A stretch of 28,408 nucleotides of DNA. It comes from a virus. The translations under genes were made by a program, and so were the position numbers. Shown here piece by piece: positions 8,140 to 15,574 of this stretch (its first letter is position 1; the number at the start of each line of letters is the position of its first letter). Below the pieces are notes generated by a model. That model saw only the letters and a list, made by a program, of their open reading frames with translations. It did not search any database and was not told the DNA's origin. The stretch spans positions 1-28,408 of the IMG/VR virus record IMGVR_UViG_3300031758_000433. One strand, given 5' to 3'.

Positions 8140-9315
8140 ATGTCCCGTGGTAAGAATTTACAAGAAATGGAAACCGGCACTTCACAATCCAAAACTGCTG
8201 TAAACGCTAATGCAGCTGCAGCAGAAGCACCACACAAGAGTGCAACCCCTGTTGCAACTCCTGGACAAACTGGTGCTTGGGAAGATCTTGGCGGTCCAAC
8301 CCCAGAAAACAGTCGTCCAGATGACAACTCAAATACTTTAAAAACTCCAGGTGCAACCCTGAAGCAAGTTAAAGATGTTGTCAATGCTAAAGCTGCTGCA
8401 GCTGAAGCTCCTCAAACTTCTGCAACTCCTGTTTCAACACCAGGTCAAGGTGGTGGAATGAAGGAAGAAGTAGAAGAAGATGAGGATCTAGTTGAAGAAG
8501 AAGAAACTGAAGCGACTGAAGAAGAAACAGAAGCAACAGAAGAATCTGAAGAGGGTGCTGAAGAAGTGGTAGAAGAAGATGTAGATTCTATCATTGAAGA
8601 GGATGTAAATGCTCTCCTATCTGGCGAAGAAGAACTCTCCGAAGAGTTTAAAGAAAAGGCAAAGCTTGTATTTGAAGCTGCCCTTCACGCCAAAACAAAA
8701 GAAATTCAATCAGTAATGGAAGAGCACTATGCTACTGCTCTTGCAGAAGAGGTTGAAGAAATTAAACTAGAACTAACCGAGCGTGTTGATTCATACCTAG
8801 AGTATGTTGCATCCGAATGGTTAGAAGAAAATGCTCTCGCAGTTGAAAGTGGTCTCAAAACTGAGATCACCGAGTCCTTCATCAATGGTATGAAGGGACT
8901 TTTTGAAGCACATTATGTATCAATGCCTGAAGAGAAATATGATGTTCTAGAGAGCATGGTAGAAAAACTTGATGAAATGGAGACAAAACTCAACGAGCAA
9001 ATTCAAAGAAATATTGCTCTTAACAAGAAACTTGCAGAATCTGCTGCTGACAGCATTTTCAATCAGGTTTCCGAGGGTCTCGCTCTTTCCCAAAAGGATA
9101 AGCTTGCAAGCCTCGTAGAAAGTGTTGAGTTTGAGAGTGAAGATGACTATTACCAGAAACTGGTAACTCTTAGGGAGTCTTATTTCCCAAGAAATGCTGG
9201 TATTCCAGCAAACGAGACGGAAAATCTATCAGAAGAAGCGAATTTCCAAGAGGTGACTCATTCACCTTCTATGGACGCTTATTTGCGTGCGCTTTCCAAC
9301 GTTGCTAAAAAGTGA
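8140..9315 (+). CDS. 22: Major prohead scaffolding core protein gp22
   Basis: Forms the internal scaffold of the prohead and is removed by gp21. The 391 residues exceed T4 gp22 (269). The N-terminal third (residues 1-105) is A, P and T rich and holds an internal duplication. Residues 108-170 are strongly acidic with E-rich runs. The rest is predicted long helix and coiled coil (EKAKLVFEAALHAKTKEIQ; LDEMETKLNEQIQRN), which is the conserved core of the family, ending near MDAYLRALSNVAKK. It sits between protease and capsid genes as in T4. A late promoter precedes it. Confidence 0.93.
   Translation: MSRGKNLQEMETGTSQSKTAVNANAAAAEAPHKSATPVATPGQTGAWEDLGGPTPENSRPDDNSNTLKTPGATLKQVKDVVNAKAAAAEAPQTSATPVSTPGQGGGMKEEVEEDEDLVEEEETEATEEETEATEESEEGAEEVVEEDVDSIIEEDVNALLSGEEELSEEFKEKAKLVFEAALHAKTKEIQSVMEEHYATALAEEVEEIKLELTERVDSYLEYVASEWLEENALAVESGLKTEITESFINGMKGLFEAHYVSMPEEKYDVLESMVEKLDEMETKLNEQIQRNIALNKKLAESAADSIFNQVSEGLALSQKDKLASLVESVEFESEDDYYQKLVTLRESYFPRNAGIPANETENLSEEANFQEVTHSPSMDAYLRALSNVAKK
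8200..8448 (+). repeat. Internal 23-residue duplication in gp22
   Basis: Residues 21-43 (8200-8268) and 81-103 (8380-8448) of gp22 share 19 of 23 residues, with the common core AAAAEAP..SATPV.TPGQ, spaced exactly 60 codons apart. DNA identity is lower than protein identity, implying an old duplication kept by selection. Confidence 0.85.
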
Positions 9316-9375
9316 TTTTTAGATAATACTCAAACCGCAGTTCAACAACACTTTTAACAGAGGTATTAAAAACAA

Positions 9376-10770
9376 ATGGACGGAATTAATTCACAAATGT
9401 TAATGGAGAAGTGGGCTCCAGTTCTAGACTTCGACGGTCTAGGAGAAATCAAAGATTCCCACAGACGTGCAGTAACTGCACAAATGCTCGAGAACCAAGA
9501 GAGAGAACTCCGTGAGTCTGCTGAGTTCCTCGGCGAAGCTTCCCCAGTTAACTCTGCCGGTACCGGTGGATTTAGTGGTGGTGCTACTGCTGGTGGTCCA
9601 GTTGCTGGTTTCGATCCAGTTCTAATCAGCCTCATTCGTCGTTCGATGCCTAACCTCATCGCTTATGACATCTGTGGCGTTCAACCAATGAGTGGTCCTA
9701 CTGGACTCATCTTCGCAATGCGTTCCCGCTACGATAACCAGTCTGGTACTGAGACCTTCTTCGATGAAGTAGATACCACCTTCTCTGGTCAGAACAACAG
9801 CCGCAACCTTTCCAGCGGATTCTCCGATGGTCTAGTTGGTTTCGGTACAACCAACCAGGATGGAACCAATCCTAACGTTCTCAATCCAGTTGGAACCGCA
9901 ACAACCAACCCATCTCCATACAACGTTGGTCAGGGTATGGCGACTGGTGAATCAGAAGCTCTTGGAGATGCTGCTGCTAATGCCTTCAACCAGATGGCAT
10001 TCAGCATCGAGAAGGTAACCGTAACTGCTAAGTCACGCGCCCTCAAGGCTGAGTATTCACTAGAACTCGCTCAAGACCTCAAGGCAATTCATGGTCTAAA
10101 TGCAGAAGCAGAACTTGCTAACATTCTCTCCACTGAGATCCTCGCAGAAATCAACAGAGAAGTTATCAGAACCATCTATAAGGTTGCTGAGCAAGGTGCT
10201 GCTGTTAACACCGCTACTGCTGGTGTATTCGACCTTGACGTTGACTCTAATGGTCGTTGGTCCGTTGAGAAGTTCAAGGGTCTACTCTTCCAAATCGAGC
10301 GTGATGCTAACGCAATCGCACAAAGAACTCGTAGAGGAAAGGGCAACACCATCATCTGTTCTGCAGACGTTGCTTCCGCACTAACCATGGCCGGTGTACT
10401 TGATTACACCCCTGCACTCAACGCTAACCTTAACGTTGATGACACTGGTAACACCTTCGCTGGTGTTCTCCAAGGTAAGTATCGTGTATACATTGACCCA
10501 TATGCTGCTAACGTTGCTGCTGATCAGTACTACGTTGTAGGTTATAAGGGTTCTAGCGCATATGATGCTGGTATCTTCTACTGCCCATATGTTCCTCTCC
10601 AGATGGTTCGTGCCGTCGGTCAGGACACCTTCCAACCAAAAATTGGCTTCAAGACCCGTTATGGTATTGTTGCCAACCCATTTGCAGAAGGAACCGATCA
10701 GGGACTCGGAAGACTCCGCCTCAATGCAAACCGTTACTACAGAAGAGTCAAGGTTTCCAACCTCATGTGA
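9376..10770 (+). CDS. 23: Major capsid protein gp23
   Basis: Builds the head hexamers. The 464 residues are shorter than T4 gp23 (521). Diagnostic blocks are RRSMPNLIAYDICGVQPMSGPTG near residue 89, KVTVTAKSRALKAEYSLELAQDLKAIHGL near residue 213, and FKTRYGIVANPF near the end. FLGE|AS at residues 51-56 fits the gp21 cleavage rule, so the mature protein probably starts at A55; T4 gp23 is cut after E65. Codons are strikingly more C-ending than in neighbouring genes, as expected for the most abundant virion protein. GAGG 11 bases upstream of the ATG may serve as the ribosome binding site. Confidence 0.98.
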   Translation: MDGINSQMLMEKWAPVLDFDGLGEIKDSHRRAVTAQMLENQERELRESAEFLGEASPVNSAGTGGFSGGATAGGPVAGFDPVLISLIRRSMPNLIAYDICGVQPMSGPTGLIFAMRSRYDNQSGTETFFDEVDTTFSGQNNSRNLSSGFSDGLVGFGTTNQDGTNPNVLNPVGTATTNPSPYNVGQGMATGESEALGDAAANAFNQMAFSIEKVTVTAKSRALKAEYSLELAQDLKAIHGLNAEAELANILSTEILAEINREVIRTIYKVAEQGAAVNTATAGVFDLDVDSNGRWSVEKFKGLLFQIERDANAIAQRTRRGKGNTIICSADVASALTMAGVLDYTPALNANLNVDDTGNTFAGVLQGKYRVYIDPYAANVAADQYYVVGYKGSSAYDAGIFYCPYVPLQMVRAVGQDTFQPKIGFKTRYGIVANPFAEGTDQGLGRLRLNANRYYRRVKVSNLM

Positions 10771-10796
10771 TTCATTTCACAACTCTTCAGATTCAG

Positions 10797-10818
10797 GGGT
10801 CCGAAAGGACCCTTTTTT
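10797..10818 (+). terminator. Rho-independent terminator after gp23
   Basis: Stem GGGTCC (10797-10802) / GGACCC (10807-10812) with a GAAA tetraloop, followed by six T residues. It closes the structural block. Confidence 0.92.
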
Positions 10819-10824
10819 ATTGGA

Positions 10825-10832
10825 AATAAATA
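10825..10832 (+). promoter_or_regulatory. Late promoter (AATAAATA) for gp3
   Basis: AATAAATA sits directly after the gp23 terminator and ends only 12 bases before the gp3 ATG, so the transcript leader would be very short. The surrounding A-rich sequence makes chance occurrence more likely here than at the other boxes. Confidence 0.55.
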
Positions 10833-10844
10833 AAAATAAAAACA

Positions 10845-11384
10845 ATGTCTGGTGCTTTTGATAGACAAATTGCAAATAGAAATTTTCTTAGTCCATTAGG
10901 GTTTAAATTTAACCTTGTAAGGACTCCTAAAGTTGATTTCTTTTCAAAATCAGCAAATATTCCAGGATTAAATCTTGGAGTTGCCATCCAACCAACTTAT
11001 CTAAAAGATATCCCCATTCCTGGAGATAAACTTATTTTTGATGATTTTAGATTAACATTTAATATTGATGAAAATCTAGAAAATTATAATACAGTTCAAA
11101 ATTGGATGAGAGGACTTGGGTATCCAGAAAGTGTTTATGAATACACGGAATGGAAAAATAGTGATCCCACTAATCCAGGCCAAGATCCAAATACATCAGA
11201 TGGAACTTTGATTGTCTACAATAGTAATTTCCAACCATCAACTCTAGTAAAATTTCAAGGAATGTTTCCGACTTCCTTATCAGAAATTGACTTTGATGCA
11301 ACTCAAGCCGATGTGCAATATGCAGTGGCGACAGTAACCTTTAAGTATGTTCTTTATAAGATTTTGCCTTATGAACCTGGATGA
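10845..11384 (+). CDS. 3: Tail completion and sheath stabiliser protein gp3 (tail-tube fold)
   Basis: At 179 residues it matches T4 gp3 (176), which caps the tail tube when full length is reached. The sequence shows the tube fold shared with gp19: an N-terminal RNFLSPLGFKFNLVRTP strand, the FFSKSANIPGLNLG motif (compare FMIKAANLPASNVG in gp19), NYNTVQNWMRGLGYP, and GMFPTSLSEIDFDAT near the C-terminus. In T4-like cyanophages gp3 follows gp23. An alternative is a second tube paralog. The end overlaps the UvsY start by 14 bases, coupling a tail gene to recombination genes. Confidence 0.87.
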   Translation: MSGAFDRQIANRNFLSPLGFKFNLVRTPKVDFFSKSANIPGLNLGVAIQPTYLKDIPIPGDKLIFDDFRLTFNIDENLENYNTVQNWMRGLGYPESVYEYTEWKNSDPTNPGQDPNTSDGTLIVYNSNFQPSTLVKFQGMFPTSLSEIDFDATQADVQYAVATVTFKYVLYKILPYEPG

Positions 11385-11799
11385 AATACAAACACTTTGG
11401 GAAGAAGATTCTAAAATTGATGAAGACAACCTCCACACAGAATCGGTAAAGATTCCAAGTCTTCATGCAAAATATTATAAAATTTTTAATAATATCTTGA
11501 CTCTTAAAAAAGCTCAAGAGAACAAATACAAGATCTTAAAAAAAGAAAAGTGGCAATACTACACTGGTAAAGCTGAACCAGAAGTTTATGTAGAAAAACC
11601 CTTTGATCATAAGGTACTTAAACCAGATTTGGATAAGTACATGGATGCTGACGAAGACTTACTCAAGTGTCAGACAAAGATTGAGTATTATCAAATGATG
11701 CTCAACTATCTGGAAAGCATTCTTAAAACTATATTAAATAGAACATATCAGCTCAAAAATGCAATTGAGTGGCAGAAATTTATTAGAGGATATGACTGA
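11371..11799 (+). CDS. uvsY: Recombination mediator UvsY
   Basis: Loads the UvsX recombinase onto gp32-covered single-stranded DNA. The 142 residues compare with 137 in T4. Shared features are the N-terminal LxxLWEEDSKID region, a basic KKEKWQYYTGKAEPEVYVEKPFD stretch equivalent to the T4 RLDYYSGRGD region, and a C-terminal helix LKCQTKIEYYQMMLNYLESIL that mediates hexamer assembly. The ATG at 11371 aligns with the T4 N-terminus; an upstream in-frame ATG at 11347 lies deeper in gp3 and is less likely. It overlaps gp3 by 14 bases and UvsW by 8. Confidence 0.92.
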   Translation: MNLDEIQTLWEEDSKIDEDNLHTESVKIPSLHAKYYKIFNNILTLKKAQENKYKILKKEKWQYYTGKAEPEVYVEKPFDHKVLKPDLDKYMDADEDLLKCQTKIEYYQMMLNYLESILKTILNRTYQLKNAIEWQKFIRGYD

Positions 11800-13255
11800 T
11801 ATTGTAATTGCGAAAAAGAACGAAGTATTCCTGAAAATAGAAGCGGAACCACATATCTATCAGGAACTTTCGGAACATTTTACTTTTGATGTACCAGGGG
11901 CTAAGTTTATGCCCCAGTATAGAAGTAAGTATTGGGATGGAAAGATTCGTCTTTTTTCAACCCATACTGGGGAAATATATGTCGGTCTTCTTGATAAAGT
12001 TGTTTCTTGGGCTAAGAAGTGGGACTACAAAGTAGAATTTAAAAACAATAAATTTTACGGAACTCCTTTAGAAGAAAATGAAATGATTTCTTATGAAGGT
12101 GTAAGAGATTATATGACTAGAATATCTAAGCATAAACCCAGAGACTATCAAGTAGATGCAGTTTATGATGCACTTAGATATAATCGTAAACTTTTAATTT
12201 CTCCAACTGCTTCGGGTAAGTCATTGATGATCTATTCGATCGTTAGATACTTTGCAGAAAGAGATCAAAAGATTCTTCTAGTTGTCCCCACAACGTCTCT
12301 GGTTGAACAGATGTTCAAAGACTTCCAGGATTATGGATGGAACGCAGAAGACTACTGCCACCGCATCTACAGTGGTCGTGAGAAGACGAATGAATACCCT
12401 GTGGTCATAACCACCTGGCAATCAATTTATAAACTTCCTAGGACCTTCTACGACTCATTTGATGTTGTTATTGGAGATGAGGCTCACCAGTTTAAATCAA
12501 AATCTCTGGTGGGAATTATGACTAAAATGGATAATACCAAGTACAGGTTCGGTTTTACGGGTACACTTGATGGAACTCAAACGCATAAATGGGTATTGGA
12601 AGGCCTATTTGGTCCATCATATAAAGTAACTCAAACTAAAGAGTTAATTGACAAGGGACATCTTTCCAAACTTCAAATCAAAATTATTATTCTTAAACAT
12701 AATCCACAAGAATTCCAAACTTTTGAGGATGAAGTTCAATTCATCATCGGTCATCCAAAAAGAAATAACTTTATTAAAAATCTAGCTTTAGATTTAAAAG
12801 GCAATACTCTTGTACTTTTTTCTAGAGTTGAATCTCATGGTCAACCTTTATATGAATCAATAAATAATTCGGTCAAGGATGGACGTAAGGTTTTTTATGT
12901 TCATGGTGGAGTAGATGCAGAAGAAAGAGAGTTAGTCAGAGAGATTACGGAAAGAGAACAGAATGCAATCATTGTGGCTTCGTATGGTACGTTTAGTACA
13001 GGAATTAACATTAAGAATCTACATAACGTTATTTTTGCTTCACCTTCGAAGTCTAGAATCCGTAATCTCCAATCAATCGGAAGAGTTTTAAGGAAAGGTG
13101 ATAATAAAACTCAGGCTGTACTTTATGATATTGCTGATGACTGCACTAAAAACTCAAGAAAAAATTACACACTAAATCATCTGATAGAAAGAGTCAAAAT
13201 TTATAATGAAGAACATTTTAACTACGAGTTTGTACAGGTAAACTTAAAAGAATGA
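11792..13255 (+). CDS. uvsW: RNA-DNA and DNA helicase UvsW
   Basis: A superfamily 2 helicase that unwinds R-loops and branched DNA and shifts T4 from origin-dependent to recombination-dependent replication. The 487 residues are near T4 UvsW (503). It has the N-terminal UvsW DNA-binding domain (residues 1-100, with YWDGKIRLF), a Q-motif-like KPRDYQVDAV, Walker A PTASGKS at 138-144, DEAH at 229-232, and C-terminal motifs VASYGTFSTGINIKN and QSIGRVLRKG. The start at 11792 aligns with T4; an earlier in-frame ATG at 11759 lies within UvsY. An AGAGGA tract sits immediately upstream. Confidence 0.95.
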   Translation: MTDIVIAKKNEVFLKIEAEPHIYQELSEHFTFDVPGAKFMPQYRSKYWDGKIRLFSTHTGEIYVGLLDKVVSWAKKWDYKVEFKNNKFYGTPLEENEMISYEGVRDYMTRISKHKPRDYQVDAVYDALRYNRKLLISPTASGKSLMIYSIVRYFAERDQKILLVVPTTSLVEQMFKDFQDYGWNAEDYCHRIYSGREKTNEYPVVITTWQSIYKLPRTFYDSFDVVIGDEAHQFKSKSLVGIMTKMDNTKYRFGFTGTLDGTQTHKWVLEGLFGPSYKVTQTKELIDKGHLSKLQIKIIILKHNPQEFQTFEDEVQFIIGHPKRNNFIKNLALDLKGNTLVLFSRVESHGQPLYESINNSVKDGRKVFYVHGGVDAEERELVREITEREQNAIIVASYGTFSTGINIKNLHNVIFASPSKSRIRNLQSIGRVLRKGDNKTQAVLYDIADDCTKNSRKNYTLNHLIERVKIYNEEHFNYEFVQVNLKE

Positions 13256-13659
13256 TGGAAGAAGATTTCTATGCAGTTATTAAATTAGTATCAGGGGAGG
13301 AGATATTCTCTATTGTTTGCCCATCTGAAGAAGAAGGTAGAACAATGTTAATATTGAACAATCCTGTTGTAATAGAAGTTGTTGTTATGAAACAGCTTGG
13401 TATGCAAGGATACAAAATAGATCCATGGCTTAAGTTTGCTGATGATGATACTTTCTTACTCGATATGGATAGAGTTCTTACTCTTAGTGAAGTTCGTGAT
13501 GAAGAAACAATTGAAATGTATCACAAATTCTTGAGACAAAAGGACAGTAAAAACTCAAAAAATCCTCTTACTCCAGAAATGGGATATCTAGCTTCGGTTT
13601 CAGAAACGAGAAAGAGACTTGAAAAACTCTATAGGAGCCAAGATATTAAAGATAGCTGA
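13252..13659 (+). CDS. Small LSm-like protein, function unknown
   Basis: A 135-residue protein starting in an ATGA overlap with the UvsW stop. The first 60 residues show a short-strand pattern like an Sm/LSm barrel: IKLVSGEEIFSIV, a polar turn, then MLILNNPVVIE. After that comes an amphipathic stretch with PWLKFADDDTFLLD. The C-terminal 40 residues are basic and helical. The same SGEE... N-P ... PW ... D layout occurs in the gene at 27829, so the two look like distant paralogs. An RNA-binding or ring-forming role would follow from an LSm fold but is not shown. Confidence 0.72.
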   Translation: MMEEDFYAVIKLVSGEEIFSIVCPSEEEGRTMLILNNPVVIEVVVMKQLGMQGYKIDPWLKFADDDTFLLDMDRVLTLSEVRDEETIEMYHKFLRQKDSKNSKNPLTPEMGYLASVSETRKRLEKLYRSQDIKDS

Positions 13660-13703
13660 TCTTTGAAACCCCACAGAGTTATTGTACCGGATATTCTAGG
13701 GTA

Positions 13704-13732
13704 TTGTCAATAGCCGAACATTCTGTTATAAT
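13704..13732 (+). promoter_or_regulatory. Sigma70-type promoter upstream of gp55
   Basis: TTGTCA (13704-13709, 5 of 6 to TTGACA), a 17-base spacer, and a perfect TATAAT (13727-13732). The expected start is near 13739, about 26 bases before gp55. Host RNA polymerase could use it early. Confidence 0.82.
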
Positions 13733-13764
13733 AAGAACACTTAATATAAACAGGGACTCATGAA

Positions 13765-14244
13765 ATGCAGGCACCAAAAAGAAAAAGATCAGAACATTAC
13801 GTAAATAACAAAGAATTTCTTGAAGCAATATGTGAATACAAAAGAAAGGTTAAAGTAGCCGCAGAAAATGGTGAACCAAAACCACGTATTACAAATTATC
13901 TCGGGGAATGTTTTCTAAAGATTGCAACTCACTTATCGTATAAACCAAATTTTGTGAACTATATGTTCCGTGAGGATATGATTTGTGATGGTATTGAGAA
14001 CTGTGTTCAGTACATCCATAATTTCAACCCAGAGAAATCTTCAAACCCATTTGCATATTTTACTCAAATTATTCATTATGCTTTTCTAAGGAGAATTCAA
14101 AAAGAAAAGAAACAAATGGAGATTCGTTCCAAAATCATCGAAAGATCTGGATATGATGAAGTATTTACAGTAGATGATGACGGATTCAATTCTGCAGAGT
14201 ATAATAGTATTAAAGATGCAATTCAAACAAAGATGTATCAATGA
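13765..14244 (+). CDS. 55: Late sigma factor gp55
   Basis: The phage sigma factor that directs host RNA polymerase to TATAAATA late promoters, acting with the gp45 clamp. The 159 residues are close to T4 gp55 (185). It has a sigma region 2-like core: helices with FLKIATHLSYKPNFVNY, MICDGIENCVQYIHNFNPEKSSNPFAYFTQIIHYAFLRRIQKEKKQ, matching the region that binds the beta-prime coiled coil and the -10 element. AGGGA at 13752-13756 is well spaced for this ATG. Another out-of-frame ATG lies 5 bases upstream (13760) and opens a 14-codon frame. It overlaps gp47 by 4 bases. Confidence 0.93.
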   Translation: MQAPKRKRSEHYVNNKEFLEAICEYKRKVKVAAENGEPKPRITNYLGECFLKIATHLSYKPNFVNYMFREDMICDGIENCVQYIHNFNPEKSSNPFAYFTQIIHYAFLRRIQKEKKQMEIRSKIIERSGYDEVFTVDDDGFNSAEYNSIKDAIQTKMYQ

Positions 14245-15287
14245 CATTAATTGCTTGTGTGACAGATACCCATTATGGGGCTAGAAAAGGTAGTAAAACC
14301 TTTCATGATTATTTTAAAAAGTTTTATGAAGACATCTTTTTTCCAGAATTAGAAAAGAGAAAAATCAAACATTGCATTCATCTTGGTGATGCATTTGATA
14401 GCCGTAAATCAATTGATTTTTGGTGTTTGAACTGGGCAAAAGAAAATGTATATGATAGATTCCGAGATCTAGGTATAACCGTATATCAGATTGTAGGTAA
14501 TCATGATGCGTACTACAAAAATACAAATGAAGTCAACTCTATTGAGTCCCTGTTAAGAGAGTATGACAATATTGTTCCAATTTCTAGTCCCGGTGAGTAT
14601 GAAATTGATGGGTTTAAAACCTTTATGATTCCCTGGATTTCTCCAGAGAATCAACAAGAAACTTTAGATAAACTTTCAGATACAACTGCAAAAGCTGCTT
14701 TTGGTCATCTTGAGTTGAATGGATTCAGTGTTTATCCTGGAAATATTCAACAACATGGAATGGATATTAGTGTATTTGATAAGTTTAGAATCGTTTGTTC
14801 TGGACATTACCACACTCGTTCTAATAACGGTAAGATTTTTTATTTGGGTAATGCCTATCAACTTTATTGGAATGATGTTGATGATAAACGAGGATTCAAT
14901 TTCTTTGATACTGAAACTTTTCAATTAGAGTTTGTTCAAAATCCTTATAATATGTTTGAAAGAATTTATTATGAGGATCATAATCCCAAACTTTTCAATA
15001 CAACTCCTTATAAAGATAAGATTGTTAAAATTATTGTTCGCAAAAAATCCGATCAACTTTTATTTGAAAAGTTTGTGGATAAGATCTATAAGACTGGTGT
15101 AGTTGATATTAAGATTGTTGAAAACTTTGAAGTCAATGATGATAATGTTGACTTCGATCAAGAAAAAATAGAAGATACTATTACCATTTTAAATAAATAT
15201 GTAGAAGACTCTGATTTTGACTTGGATAAGGAAAAAGTCAAAACTCTTTTGCGAGAGGTCTATCAAGAAGCTTGCGAAATAGAATAA
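14241..15287 (+). CDS. 47: Recombination nuclease subunit gp47 (Mre11-like)
   Basis: The nuclease subunit of the gp46/gp47 complex that resects DNA ends for recombination-dependent replication and takes part in host DNA degradation. The 348 residues equal the T4 size (339). All phosphodiesterase motifs of the Mre11/SbcD family are present: D9 and H11 in DTHYG, D50 in LGDAFDSR, N87-H88-D89 in GNHDAYY, H156 in FGHLEL, and H189/H191 in CSGHYHTR. It overlaps the gp55 end by 4 bases (ATGA), implying coupled translation. Confidence 0.96.
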   Translation: MTLIACVTDTHYGARKGSKTFHDYFKKFYEDIFFPELEKRKIKHCIHLGDAFDSRKSIDFWCLNWAKENVYDRFRDLGITVYQIVGNHDAYYKNTNEVNSIESLLREYDNIVPISSPGEYEIDGFKTFMIPWISPENQQETLDKLSDTTAKAAFGHLELNGFSVYPGNIQQHGMDISVFDKFRIVCSGHYHTRSNNGKIFYLGNAYQLYWNDVDDKRGFNFFDTETFQLEFVQNPYNMFERIYYEDHNPKLFNTTPYKDKIVKIIVRKKSDQLLFEKFVDKIYKTGVVDIKIVENFEVNDDNVDFDQEKIEDTITILNKYVEDSDFDLDKEKVKTLLREVYQEACEIE

Positions 15288-15289
15288 GT

Positions 15290-15574
15290 ATGTACATGAT
15301 CACGCCATATGGAGAAGAAGACGGTGCATATGCTGTTTCGGATACTCATGGCGATAAGACATTATATTTTTTCCAAGATGAAGATGACGCTGAAAGATTT
15401 GCCGGTCTTTTAGAAGCTGAAGATTATCCTGAGATGGAAGTTGTTGAAGTTGATCCAGAACTTGCAATAAAGACTTGCCACCAGTATAATTATAAGTATG
15501 CAATTATAACTCCTGATGATTTTGTGATTCCTCCCCGAAAATATGATACTTTTCAAAACGATTCGTTGGCGTAA
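15290..15574 (+). CDS. DUF3110-like small protein
   Basis: A 94-residue acidic protein whose core TLYFFQDEDDAERFAGLLEAEDYPEMEVVEVD resembles the DUF3110 family, which I know from cyanobacteria and plants, where it is of unknown function. The typical signature is a phenylalanine-rich strand, ED-DDA-RFA-LLEAQDFP, then a V-rich strand. The start at 15290 is 2 bases after the gp47 stop; an earlier in-frame ATG at 15272 would overlap gp47. Its 3' end overlaps gp46 by 32 bases, so it is wedged between the two nuclease subunits. Probable origin from a host gene is inference. Confidence 0.75.
   Translation: MYMITPYGEEDGAYAVSDTHGDKTLYFFQDEDDAERFAGLLEAEDYPEMEVVEVDPELAIKTCHQYNYKYAIITPDDFVIPPRKYDTFQNDSLA

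Noticed and set aside
9321-9329. AGATAATAC upstream of gp23 as a late or sigma70 promoter
   Set aside because: It does not match the late box and has no -35 at proper spacing (the nearest TTGCTA is too close).
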